A DNA stretch of 22,402 bases from CADEEL01 sp050246475 (lineage in GTDB: Bacteria > Pseudomonadota > Alphaproteobacteria > Caulobacterales > Aquidulcibacteraceae), in the NCBI GenBank assembly GCA_050246475.1, contig JBFWVZ010000015.1, positions 1-22,402 of the forward strand. Direction: 5' to 3'. The stretch's first letter is position 1. Each line of letters opens with the position of its first letter. The position numbers were made by a program, and so were the translations under genes. The notes beneath the pieces were generated by a model that was not told where the DNA came from, searched no databases, and saw only the letters and a list, made by a program, of their open reading frames with translations. This document shows positions 14,448 through 21,415 of the stretch, piece after piece.

Positions 14448-15245
14448 CTATGCCTCCGCATCCGCGTCTTCGCGATTGCGGCGCGGACGGCCGCGGCGAT
14501 TGTCGCGATCGCCGCCGGGCGGACGATCGTCGGCGCGCGCGGGACGATCGCGGTCGCGGCGCTCACGGTTCTCGCCCGTGTCGAGCGCGCGGCGATCCTG
14601 CGCCATCGGATCGTGCTCCATGATCTCGCCTTTGAAGATCCAGACCTTCACGCCGATCTTGCCGTAGGCGGTGTCGGCTTCGCAGAAGCCGTAATCGACA
14701 TCCGCGCGCAGCGTGTGGAGCGGCACGCGCCCTTCGCGATACCATTCCATGCGCGCGATTTCCGCGCCGCCCAGACGGCCCGACACATTGATGCGGATGC
14801 CTTGCGCGCCGAGGCGCATGGCCGATTGCATCGCCCGCTTCATCGCGCGGCGGAACGCAACGCGGCGCTCAAGCTGCTGGGCGACGCCTTCGGCGACGAG
14901 GTTCGCGTCCGTCTCGGGCTTGCGCACTTCGACGAGGTTCAGGAACACTTCCGTGCCCGGCGCCATGCGCGCGAGCTCCTTGCGGAGCTTCTCGATGTCG
15001 GCGCCCTTCTTGCCGATGACGACGCCCGGCTTGGCCGTGAGGATCGTCACGCGGCACTTCTTGAGCGGGCGCTCGATGATGATCTTCGAGATGCCGGCAG
15101 CAGAGAGCTTATCGCGCAGGAATTTGCGGATCTTGATGTCCTCGTGGAGCAAGCGGCCGTATTCGCCGGTGTTGGCGTACCAGCGGCTGTCCCACGTGCG
15201 GTTGACGCCGAGGCGCAGACCGATCGGATTGACTTTCTGACCCAT
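14448..15245 (-). CDS. rpsC: 30S ribosomal protein S3 with charged C-terminal tail
   Basis: Small-subunit protein at the mRNA entry channel with helicase-related function. It starts MGQKVNPIGLRLGVNRTWDS, and the KH domain GxxG motif appears in GVVIGKKGADIEKLR (about 74-88). The C-terminal domain includes AQGIRINVSGRLGGAEIAR and DYGFCEADTAYGKIGVKVW. At 265 residues it is about 30 longer than E. coli S3. The last 50 residues or so are an Arg/Asp-rich low-complexity tail. The ATG shares one base with the rplV stop (TAATG). Confidence 0.98.
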   Translation of the reverse strand: MGQKVNPIGLRLGVNRTWDSRWYANTGEYGRLLHEDIKIRKFLRDKLSAAGISKIIIERPLKKCRVTILTAKPGVVIGKKGADIEKLRKELARMAPGTEVFLNLVEVRKPETDANLVAEGVAQQLERRVAFRRAMKRAMQSAMRLGAQGIRINVSGRLGGAEIARMEWYREGRVPLHTLRADVDYGFCEADTAYGKIGVKVWIFKGEIMEHDPMAQDRRALDTGENRERRDRDRPARADDRPPGGDRDNRRGRPRRNREDADAEA

Positions 15246-15634
15246 TAGGCGGCCTCGGGCTGTTTGGACGTGTCGCGAAGCACGATCGTGACTTGAGAGA
15301 ACATCTTTTGGATGCCGGCGCCGCGGCCGCGCGCGCGGGCGCGCATCCGCTTCATCGTGATGTTCTTGCCGACATGCGCTTGCGCGACGACGAGGCTGTC
15401 GATGTCGAGATCATGATTGTTCTCGGCATTGGCGATCGCCGATTGCAGGCACTTCAGCACATCCTTCGCGATGCGCTTGCGGGAGAAGGCGAGCTCGTTG
15501 ACCGCCTTCTCCGCGGAAAGCCCGCGGATCGATTGCGCGACGAGATTGAGCTTCTGCGGGCTGATGCGCAGCGTGCGCAGCACGGCGCGCGATTCATTCT
15601 CGGCCTGCTTCGGGGGTGCTTTAGGCTTGCTCAT
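15245..15634 (-). CDS. rplV: 50S ribosomal protein L22
   Basis: Lines the exit tunnel, with its extended beta hairpin near the constriction. The 129 residues include RTLRISPQKLNLVAQSIRG, NAENNHDLDIDSLVVAQAHV and the hairpin KRMRARARGRGAGI. The N-terminus (MSKPKAPPKQAENESRAV) is longer than in E. coli. The ATG overlaps the rpsS stop by 4 bases. Mutations in this hairpin confer macrolide resistance in other bacteria; the hairpin looks wild-type here. Confidence 0.98.
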   Translation of the reverse strand: MSKPKAPPKQAENESRAVLRTLRISPQKLNLVAQSIRGLSAEKAVNELAFSRKRIAKDVLKCLQSAIANAENNHDLDIDSLVVAQAHVGKNITMKRMRARARGRGAGIQKMFSQVTIVLRDTSKQPEAA

Positions 15635-15903
15635 TTGCGCTTCGCCTTCTTGTCAGCGCCATGGCCGTGATAGGAGCGCGTCGGCGCGAACTCGCCGAGC
15701 TTGTGGCCCACCATGTCTTCGCTCACCGCGACCGGCACGAACGTCTTGCCGTTGTGCACTTGGAAGGTGAGGCCGACGAATTGCGGCATGATCGTCGAAC
15801 GGCGCGACCAGGTCTTGATCGCTTGGCGCCCGCCAGTGGCCTTCTCCGCTTTCGCGAGAAGGTAGCCATCGACGAACGGGCCTTTCCAAACAGAACGCGG
15901 CAT
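15631..15903 (-). CDS. rpsS: 30S ribosomal protein S19
   Basis: Head protein of the small subunit that forms a complex with S13. The 90 residues start MPRSVWKGPFVDGYLLAKAE, with IKTWSRRSTIMPQFVG, HNGKTFVPVAVSEDMVGHKL and GEFAPTRSYHGHGADKK. The ATG at 15903 is certain from the conserved start; a much longer open frame upstream only mirrors rplB in another frame. The stop overlaps the rplV start. Confidence 0.98.
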   Translation of the reverse strand: MPRSVWKGPFVDGYLLAKAEKATGGRQAIKTWSRRSTIMPQFVGLTFQVHNGKTFVPVAVSEDMVGHKLGEFAPTRSYHGHGADKKAKRK

Positions 15904-15908
15904 TTCTC

Positions 15909-16745
15909 TTAGCCCGACTTCTTGGCGCCGCGGCGCCGGATGATGAGACGATCCGAGGGCTTGGTCTTGCGCGTCTTGGGACCGCGCGTTTTCTTGCCCC
16001 ACGGCGTAACGGGATGGCGCCCGCCCGACGTCTTGCCTTCGCCGCCGCCATGCGGGTGATCGACCGGGTTCATCGCGACGCCGCGAACGGAAGGCTTCTT
16101 GCCGAGCCAGATGGAGCGCCCGGCCTTGCCCCAGACTTCGTTCATGTTGTCGGGGTTGGAGACCGCGCCGATCGTGGCCATGCAATTGTCCGGAACCATG
16201 CGAAGCTCGCCGCTCGAGAGGCGAAGCTGCGCGTAGCCCGCGTCGCGCCCGATGACTTGCACATAGGTGCCCGCCGAGCGCGCCATCTGCCCGCCCTTGC
16301 CGGGCTTGAGTTCGACGTTGTGAACGATGGTGCCGACCGGGATCGCCTTCAAAGGCATCGCGTTGCCGGGCTTCACGTCCGCCTTCTGCGCGGAGACGAT
16401 CTGATCGCCCGCCTTCAAGCGCTGCGGCGCGAGGATGTAGGCGAGTTCGCCGTCCGCATACTTCACGAGCGCGATGAACGCCGTGCGGTTGGGATCGTAC
16501 TCCAAACGCTCAACCGTGCCGACGACGTCGAACTTGCGGCGCTTGAAATCGATGATCCGATACGCGCGCTTGTGGCCGCCGCCATGACGGAACGCCGTCA
16601 CGCGGCCCATATTGTTGCGCCCGCCGGACTTGGTGAGCCCTTCGGTGAGCTTCTTGACGGGCTTGCCCTTGTAGAGCTCGCTGCGGTCAACGATCACCAG
16701 CTGCCGGCGGCCCGGCGAGGTGGGGCGGAATGTTCTAAGCGCCAT
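15909..16745 (-). CDS. rplB: 50S ribosomal protein L2
   Basis: Core large-subunit protein needed for subunit association and peptidyl-transferase function. The 278 residues include SGGRNNMGRVTAFRHGGGHK near the N-terminus, GTIVHNVELKPGKGGQMARS in the middle, and the signature RGVAMNPVDHPHGGGEGK with its functionally important histidines. The C-terminus is basic (SDRLIIRRRGAKKSG). It starts four bases after rplW and ends five bases before rpsS. Confidence 0.99.
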   Translation of the reverse strand: MALRTFRPTSPGRRQLVIVDRSELYKGKPVKKLTEGLTKSGGRNNMGRVTAFRHGGGHKRAYRIIDFKRRKFDVVGTVERLEYDPNRTAFIALVKYADGELAYILAPQRLKAGDQIVSAQKADVKPGNAMPLKAIPVGTIVHNVELKPGKGGQMARSAGTYVQVIGRDAGYAQLRLSSGELRMVPDNCMATIGAVSNPDNMNEVWGKAGRSIWLGKKPSVRGVAMNPVDHPHGGGEGKTSGGRHPVTPWGKKTRGPKTRKTKPSDRLIIRRRGAKKSG

Positions 16746-16749
16746 CTCT

Positions 16750-17043
16750 TTAGAGCCCCGTCGTCACGTCGATGGATTGGCCTTCGGCCAGCGTCACGAT
16801 CGCTTTCTTGCGGTCGCTGCGCTTGCCGGTCTGGCCGCGGAACTGCTTAGTCTTGCCTTTGACGACGATCGTGTTGACGGCGCGCACCTTCACCTTGAAG
16901 AGCGCCTCGACCGCCTCTTTCACGTCCGTCTTCGTCGCATCGAGCGGCACGCGGAAGACGACCTTGTTCTGCTCGGAAAGCAGCGTCGACTTCTCGGTGA
17001 TCACCGGCGCGAGAATGGTCTCGTAGTGTTTGAGCTTGGTCAT
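16750..17043 (-). CDS. rplW: 50S ribosomal protein L23
   Basis: Exit-tunnel protein that docks trigger factor and SRP. The 97 residues start MTKLKHYETILAPVITEKST and include KVVFRVPLDATKTDVKEAVE, VKVRAVNTIVVKGKTKQFRG and DRKKAIVTLAEGQSID. The exposed docking glutamate region (VEALF) is intact. The ATG overlaps the rplD stop as ATGA. Confidence 0.98.
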   Translation of the reverse strand: MTKLKHYETILAPVITEKSTLLSEQNKVVFRVPLDATKTDVKEAVEALFKVKVRAVNTIVVKGKTKQFRGQTGKRSDRKKAIVTLAEGQSIDVTTGL

Positions 17044-17774
17044 TCGCCGGCGCCTTCTTGAGCTTGAGCGGCCTTCTTAGCGGGCGCGCGCTTCTTCGCG
17101 GCGGGCTTGGCCGCGCCCGAGGCGGCGGCTTCGCGGCGCGAAGGCTTCATATCCTTGAACTGCGCCTTGATCGCCTCGACCGCATCGGTCGTCAGCACGA
17201 GGTGCGTGCGGCGCAGGATGTCGTAGACATTGAGCCCCGCGCTCGGCAGCACGTCGATGTTGTGCACGTTGCGCGCGGCGAGCGCGAAATTCTCATCGAC
17301 TTGCGCGCCGCCGATGAAGAGAGCGTTGGTCGCGCCGAGCTTCTCGAGAGCGGCCTTCAGCGCCTTCGTCTTGGCTTCCTTGAGCGCAAGCGCATCGACG
17401 ATGATGAGTTCTTTTGCGTTGGCTTTGGCCGAGAGCGCGTGGCGCAGCGCGAGCGCACGGACCTTCTTCGGCAGCCCATGCTCGTGATCGCGCGGATGAA
17501 TGTTGTGCGCGTGCCCGCCGCCCCGGAAGATCGGCGCGTTGGCGGCGCCGTGCCGTGCGCGGCCCGTGCCCTTTTGCTTGTAGAGCTTGGAGTGCGAGCG
17601 CGCGACTTCACCGCGCGAAAGAGTCTTCGACGTGCCCGCGCGACGCTTCGCGAGCTGCCACTTCACCATGCGCGCGAGGATGTCGCTGCGCACTTTCTCA
17701 ATGCCGAAGATCGCGGGATCGAGATCGACCTGCCCTGCCTTCTTGCCGTCGAGCGATTTCACATCGAGCTTCAT
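17040..17774 (-). CDS. rplD: 50S ribosomal protein L4 with Ala/Lys-rich C-terminal tail
   Basis: Large-subunit protein whose extended loop reaches the exit tunnel; in E. coli it also represses the S10 operon at transcription and translation. The loop motif KQKGTGRARHGAANAPIFRG is present, followed by LPKKVRALALRHALSAKA and DVLPSAGLNVYDILRRTHLV. At 244 residues it exceeds the E. coli protein by about 40; the last 35 residues are an Ala/Lys-rich, low-complexity tail with PAAKK-type repeats. It overlaps both rplC and rplW by ATGA. Confidence 0.98.
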   Translation of the reverse strand: MKLDVKSLDGKKAGQVDLDPAIFGIEKVRSDILARMVKWQLAKRRAGTSKTLSRGEVARSHSKLYKQKGTGRARHGAANAPIFRGGGHAHNIHPRDHEHGLPKKVRALALRHALSAKANAKELIIVDALALKEAKTKALKAALEKLGATNALFIGGAQVDENFALAARNVHNIDVLPSAGLNVYDILRRTHLVLTTDAVEAIKAQFKDMKPSRREAAASGAAKPAAKKRAPAKKAAQAQEGAGE

Positions 17775-18568
17775 GCCGCGGCCCCTTCAGCTTGCGTGAA
17801 CTTGCCGGGCTTCGGCGCATCGGCAGGAAGCTTCGCCTTCACCGCATCGCGCACTTCAACCCACGTACCCTTGGAGCCGGGCACTGAGCCGCGAATGAAA
17901 ATGAGCCCGCGCTCCGCATCGACGCGCACAACGTCGAGGTTTTGCGTCGTCACGCGCTCTTGGCCGAGATGGCCGGCCATTTTCTTGTTTTTGAAAACCT
18001 TGCCGGGATCTTGGCGCTGGCCCGTCGAGCCGTGCGAGCGGTGCGAAACGGAGACGCCGTGCGTCGCGCGCAAGCCGCCGAAATTCCAGCGCTTCATCGC
18101 GCCGGCGAAGCCCTTGCCGATCGAGAGACCGGACACATCGACCTTCTGGCCGACAACAAAATGGTCGGCGCTGATCTGGGCGCCGACCGGCAAGAGAGCA
18201 TCAGGGGCTACGCGGAATTCGCGGACGACGGCTTTGACCTCAACCTTGGCGCGCGAGAATTGGCCGCGCTCCGCCTTGGACTGGTTCTTCGCCTTCGCGG
18301 CGCCGGCGCCGAGCGTGAGCGCGACGTAGCCGTCGCCCTTCGATTCACGCGCCTTGCCTTTGGCCTTCTTCGAATTGTGCGGCTTGAGCGCGACTTCCTT
18401 GCCTTCGCTGTCGAGGAAAGGCTGCGCTTCTTCGGTGCGCCGCCCGACGACTTGGCAGCCTTCGAGCGAAAGCACGGTGCACGGAACGTGCGCGCCGTCG
18501 TCGGCGAAGACGCGCATCATGCCGAGCTTCTTGGCGATCACGCCGGTGCGTTGAGCAGGCTGGGCCAT
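17771..18568 (-). CDS. rplC: 50S ribosomal protein L3
   Basis: Early-assembling large-subunit protein reaching the peptidyl-transferase centre. The 265 residues start MAQPAQRTGVIAKKLGMMRV. The core motif STGQRQDPGKVFKNKKMAGH contains the glutamine that PrmB methylates in E. coli. GLSIGKGFAGAMKRWNFGG and LDVVRVDAERGLIFIRGSVPG are also typical. The central part (about 60-100) is more Lys/Ala-rich and the C-terminus longer than in E. coli. It begins four bases after rpsJ and overlaps rplD. Confidence 0.98.
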   Translation of the reverse strand: MAQPAQRTGVIAKKLGMMRVFADDGAHVPCTVLSLEGCQVVGRRTEEAQPFLDSEGKEVALKPHNSKKAKGKARESKGDGYVALTLGAGAAKAKNQSKAERGQFSRAKVEVKAVVREFRVAPDALLPVGAQISADHFVVGQKVDVSGLSIGKGFAGAMKRWNFGGLRATHGVSVSHRSHGSTGQRQDPGKVFKNKKMAGHLGQERVTTQNLDVVRVDAERGLIFIRGSVPGSKGTWVEVRDAVKAKLPADAPKPGKFTQAEGAAA

Positions 18569-18572
18569 GATG

Positions 18573-18887
18573 TTACCCCAGAACCTGGATTTGCACGTCC
18601 ACGCCCGCGGAGAGATCGAGCTTCATGAGCGCATCGACCGTCTGCGGAGTCGGCTGAACGATATCGAGCATCCGCTTGTGGGTTCTGATCTCGAATTGCT
18701 CGCGGCTCTTTTTATCAATGTGCGGCGAGCGGTTTACGGTGAACTTCTCAATCCTCGTCGGAAGCGGAACGGGGCCCACAACTTGGGCCCCGGTGCGCTT
18801 GGCGGTGTTGACGATTTCCTTCGTCGACTGATCGAGCGTGCGATGGTCGAAGGCTTTGAGCCGAATTCGGATGTTCTGCTGCATCAT
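18573..18887 (-). CDS. rpsJ: 30S ribosomal protein S10
   Basis: Small-subunit head protein (also NusE in antitermination) and first gene of the S10 cluster. The protein of about 104 residues contains QNIRIRLKAFDHRTLDQST, VGPVPLPTRIEKFTVNRSPH and REQFEIRTHKRMLDI. Two consecutive ATG codons (18887 and 18884) compete; AGGA nine bases before the first favours it, but starting at the second gives the commoner 103-residue form. An upstream open frame ends in a TGA overlapping this ATGATG. Confidence 0.98.
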   Translation of the reverse strand: MMQQNIRIRLKAFDHRTLDQSTKEIVNTAKRTGAQVVGPVPLPTRIEKFTVNRSPHIDKKSREQFEIRTHKRMLDIVQPTPQTVDALMKLDLSAGVDVQIQVLG

Positions 18888-18950
18888 GACGTCAATTCCT
18901 GCCGGGCCTGGCTCGAAGCCGCCCCGCGAAGCACGCCAGACATGATCCGC

Positions 18951-18984
18951 AAAAAACGCGAGAGGCCAGCGGGAGCGACCCGCT
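18951..18984 (-). promoter_or_regulatory. Candidate leader hairpin with T6 upstream of rpsJ
   Basis: In the transcript direction AGCGGG-TCGCT-CCCGCT forms a perfect 6-bp stem (18984 to 18968), extendable by GCC/GGC around a bulge. Eleven bases later comes TTTTTT (18956-18951), about 65 bases before rpsJ. It resembles an attenuator, but the T-tract does not directly follow the stem, so termination is doubtful. Confidence 0.3.
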
Positions 18985-19062
18985 CTTGGCACGCCTCAAA
19001 TCGCGCGAATTCGCGGACCGCGTCTAAGCTTTTGCTTACGGCCGGCCCAAAGAGAGGCGTGA

Positions 19063-19089
19063 GGTATAGAAACGCCCCCTTCGCGTCAA
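19063..19089 (-). promoter_or_regulatory. Candidate S10-cluster promoter inside a terminator
   Basis: TTGACG (19089-19084) and TATACC (19068-19063) resemble -35 and -10 boxes on the minus strand, but the spacer is 15 bases, shorter than the optimal 17. The -35 starts in the loop of the upstream terminator hairpin and the -10 lies just past its stem. Transcription would start near 19056, about 170 bases before rpsJ. It is the best match I see between the terminator and rpsJ. Confidence 0.35.
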
Positions 19090-19105
19090 GCGCGAAGGGG
19101 GCGTT
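19071..19105 (-). terminator. Intrinsic terminator-like hairpin after the GSG-repeat gene
   Basis: Perfect 15-bp inverted repeat (AACGCCCCCTTCGCG and its complement, 19071-19085 and 19091-19105) with a 5-base loop. It lies 23 bases past the stop of the GIN/DUF2807-like gene. In the minus direction only TTTCT follows; in the plus direction TTTTT comes ten bases later (19116-19120), so it may act in either direction, but only the minus strand has an upstream gene. Confidence 0.7.
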
Positions 19106-19128
19106 CAAAGGCCCCTTTTTCAGGCCGT

Positions 19129-20181
19129 TTACGGCGTCGTGGCCGCAGGCGGCGACGGTGGTTGCGGCGGCGTTGGCGGCGCCGGCGCGGCATTGTTCAC
19201 GGTGACGCGCCCCGAGCCCATTGTCGTTTGCGATATGCTTCCGGTGTGGCGCCCCACGGTCACATCGCCGGATCCGACAAAATCGGCTTCGATGTCGCCG
19301 ACCGTATTGGGGATATCCACCGTGCCGGAGCCTGCGATGTCGGCCTCAAGGCGCTCGACCGGCGCGTTGATCGTGATGTCTCCCGAACCCGCGATCTCGA
19401 CATTGGCGGTGGTGATCGCGCCGCCCAGCACGCGCACGTCTCCCGAACCGGCAACCGAGGCGTCGAGCGCCCCGTTGACGGAGGCGGCCTCGAACTCGCC
19501 GGATCCAGCGACATCCACGTCGAGCGACCCAGCGACCGCACCAAGCGTCACCGAGCCCGACCCCGCCAGATCGACGTTCGCAGATCCCACCGCACCGCCC
19601 CGTACGTCGCCCGAGCCGGCCTGGTCCACCGTCGCCTGGCCGGCGACGTCGCCAAAAGAAGCGTCGCCACATCCGGCAAAGCCCAGATCCGCACTCCGGG
19701 ATGCGCCGACCTCGGCGAACACGGCGCCGCGGAAATCCGCATCGACATCGCGGGGCGTGCGGATGGTGATTTGAGGCAAATCGGCGCGTGAGAGCTGGCC
19801 ATAGCCGTCCAGGCGGACCGACCCGTCATCGTCGCACCCGTCAATTCGCCGCGAAAGGCGTCCATCAATCACCACGCGCCCGTCGCGGGTTTCCACCTCG
19901 GGCATGGGGGCGCGGCCGGGATTGGTAATCTCTACGGAAATGTCCTGGCGATCCTCCGGGATCACTTGGACGACAGAGGCTGAGTAGATCACACGCACCT
20001 CGTTTTCCGCGTACGTGCGCGCCGCCATTTGGCCGGCTGTGGGCTCGACATAAGCCGCGCGCCGGGCGCCGAACTCGAAGTCCTCTCCGTCGATAGAGAC
20101 GTGGATCGAGTCCCTGGCGAAGGATCCCAGGGCGATCACGATCGCCAGGATGATGCCGCCTATCAAAGCCGCGCGTTCCAT
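19129..20181 (-). CDS. GIN/DUF2807-like membrane-anchored GSG-repeat protein
   Basis: A protein of about 350 residues, function unknown, resembling the putative adhesin head GIN domain family (DUF2807). Residues 1-20 (MERAALIGGIILAIVIALGS) form one N-terminal membrane segment or uncleaved signal. After a globular region comes a ladder of eight GSG repeats of the form (A/V)GSG(D/S/E/T)V, spaced 18-20 residues (about 189 to 322), preceded by a degenerate GCG copy; this strongly suggests a stacked beta solenoid. The tail is proline-rich. The ATG at 20181 has a GGGGAG ribosome binding site; an upstream extension of 23 residues is less likely. It diverges from the outer-membrane protein genes. Surface or envelope role is inferred. 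Confidence 0.78.
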   Translation of the reverse strand: MERAALIGGIILAIVIALGSFARDSIHVSIDGEDFEFGARRAAYVEPTAGQMAARTYAENEVRVIYSASVVQVIPEDRQDISVEITNPGRAPMPEVETRDGRVVIDGRLSRRIDGCDDDGSVRLDGYGQLSRADLPQITIRTPRDVDADFRGAVFAEVGASRSADLGFAGCGDASFGDVAGQATVDQAGSGDVRGGAVGSANVDLAGSGSVTLGAVAGSLDVDVAGSGEFEAASVNGALDASVAGSGDVRVLGGAITTANVEIAGSGDITINAPVERLEADIAGSGTVDIPNTVGDIEADFVGSGDVTVGRHTGSISQTTMGSGRVTVNNAAPAPPTPPQPPSPPAATTP

Positions 20182-20443
20182 TGCCGCTCCCCAATGCCTA
20201 GCCGCCCGCGCGGGCGGGCCATTCGCCTCAAGGATGCGCTCTGCCGCCACATTGGATGCAGGGACACCCTTTGTTGCAATTTTATCACAACGTTGCCGGT
20301 GGGCCCGACTCGGTCCGCAATGCCCGGCTGCCGCTTACGAAGCATTTACCTCAATTGCTGCTTTCTGACCCGCGAAGCCACGCGGGGTCCGTTCGAAAAA
20401 TCGGGCGGAGTCAGCGGCGCGGCTCTTTCGGAAGGGGATAGTG
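20182..20443. promoter_or_regulatory. Divergent intergenic region, GSG-repeat gene / beta-barrel gene
   Basis: 262 bases between two divergent starts. An AT-rich patch near 20271-20290 reads GATAAAATT on the minus strand, including TAAAAT as a possible -10, but I see no matching -35. Two GANTC sites (20307-20311 and 20408-20412) are candidate CcrM methylation targets if this organism has that enzyme. A short imperfect GC hairpin lies in the plus-strand leader near 20370-20390. Confidence 0.4.
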
Positions 20444-21214
20444 ATGAAGAAGACGACTGCTATCTTAACGGCCGCCGCCGCTGTCATGCTGACAACGCCG
20501 GCCATGGCCCACGGTTATCTCGGCCTCAATTACGGCAACACCAATCTGGACGCTGGCGAGGGCGAAGAGGCCGATATCTCGAACTGGCAGGCCGATGGCG
20601 CAATCGGGTCGGGCCACGGCGGCTGGGGCTGGCAGGCCGACGCTTCGGCCGGCAATCTCGAGGGCGAAGGCGGCGAAGGCGACGCGAGCTTCTGGACCGT
20701 CACCGGCCACCTCTATTGGGGCGGCGACGGCTGGCGCGTCGGCGGCGTCGCGGGCCTCACCGATGTCGAAGAAATCGACGACAGCGAATGGATGATCGGC
20801 GCCGAGGGCGCGATCGACTTCACGCCGAACGCGGAAGGCTTCGCCAGCGCCACTTGGGGCGGGCTTGAAGAGGTCGATCTTTGGAACATCGACGGCGGCG
20901 TCAACGTCTTCCCGAGCCCGAATGTCCGCATCGGCGGCACGATCGGCATCGGGCACATCGAGGGTGAAGGCGGCGAAGGCGAAGCCGACACATTCTCGGC
21001 CGGCATCAACGGTGAGATTCAGCCGTGGTCGGCGCCGATCTCGATCGTCGGCGGCTGGAATCTCTTCAATATCGACGACGCCGATATCGACTCCAACACC
21101 TTCACGATCGGCGCGCGCTGGAACTTCGGCGGCGGCAGCGTGCAGGAGCGCCACAACTTCACCGGCATCGACACCTACACCGGCTACCTCAACAGGTTCT
21201 ACGGCATCTACTAA
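20444..21214 (+). CDS. Outer-membrane beta-barrel protein (first of a tandem pair)
   Basis: A 256-residue exported protein, family not named here. A clear Sec signal peptide (MKKTTAILTAAAAVMLTTPA) ends with AMA, so cleavage is predicted before His23. The mature part alternates polar and aromatic/hydrophobic residues as in a beta barrel. An internal repeat contains GEGGEG at residues 74-79 and again at 174-179, exactly 100 residues apart. After an apparent last strand (FTIGARWNFG) comes GSVQER and a 25-residue tail ending FYGIY. AAGGGG before the ATG favours 20444 over the GTG three bases earlier. The downstream neighbour shares the GS(V/L)QER tail. A porin or small-molecule channel role is inferred only. 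Confidence 0.82.
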   Translation: MKKTTAILTAAAAVMLTTPAMAHGYLGLNYGNTNLDAGEGEEADISNWQADGAIGSGHGGWGWQADASAGNLEGEGGEGDASFWTVTGHLYWGGDGWRVGGVAGLTDVEEIDDSEWMIGAEGAIDFTPNAEGFASATWGGLEEVDLWNIDGGVNVFPSPNVRIGGTIGIGHIEGEGGEGEADTFSAGINGEIQPWSAPISIVGGWNLFNIDDADIDSNTFTIGARWNFGGGSVQERHNFTGIDTYTGYLNRFYGIY

Positions 21215-21237
21215 AAGCTAGACGCAGTTCAGCCTCG

Positions 21238-21268
21238 AACGCCCCGGCGCACCCGCCGGGGCGTTTTT
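21238..21268 (+). terminator. Intrinsic terminator after first beta-barrel gene
   Basis: AACGCCCCGGCG (21238-21249) pairs perfectly with CGCCGGGGCGTT (21254-21265) around CACC, ending in a run of five T. It begins 23 bases after the stop codon, a textbook Rho-independent terminator. Confidence 0.92.
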
Positions 21269-21359
21269 CTTTGTCCGAACTCGGAGCGACTGCTCCGGGT
21301 ACGGATGGCGTAACAAAAGCTACGCCTTGTTAACCTTGCCCCTTCATTATCGCCTTCAA

Positions 21360-21393
21360 GAGCGCGTCGCTCCCTCTCGGGGGCGGCGCGTTC
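21360..21393 (+). promoter_or_regulatory. Leader hairpin before second beta-barrel gene
   Basis: The strand folds into a stem of about 14 pairs (21360-21374 with 21379-21393) that includes three G-U pairs around the loop TCTC, ending 22 bases before the start codon. Next to it CCTTCGAAGG (21395-21404) is a perfect palindrome overlapping the AAGGGG ribosome binding site. This could influence translation or RNA stability; no regulator is identified. The rest of 21269-21359 holds two small hairpins and no clear promoter. Confidence 0.4.
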
Positions 21394-21415
21394 GCCTTCG
21401 AAGGGGATGCACACA

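Noticed and set aside
18884..19108. A 74-codon leader open frame as a protein-coding gene
   Set aside because: It would start with TTG inside the terminator hairpin and has no ribosome binding site or recognisable motif. Only its end at the rpsJ start is noted as a possible leader signal.
19162..19791. Plus-strand frames opposite the GSG-repeat gene
   Set aside because: The minus frame has a signal-like segment, a good ribosome binding site and a regular repeat; the opposite frames only mirror that repeat.
21300..21359. A promoter or CtrA-type site upstream of the second beta-barrel gene (GTTAACC region)
   Set aside because: No second TTAA half site lies at the right spacing and no -35/-10 pair with acceptable spacing is visible.
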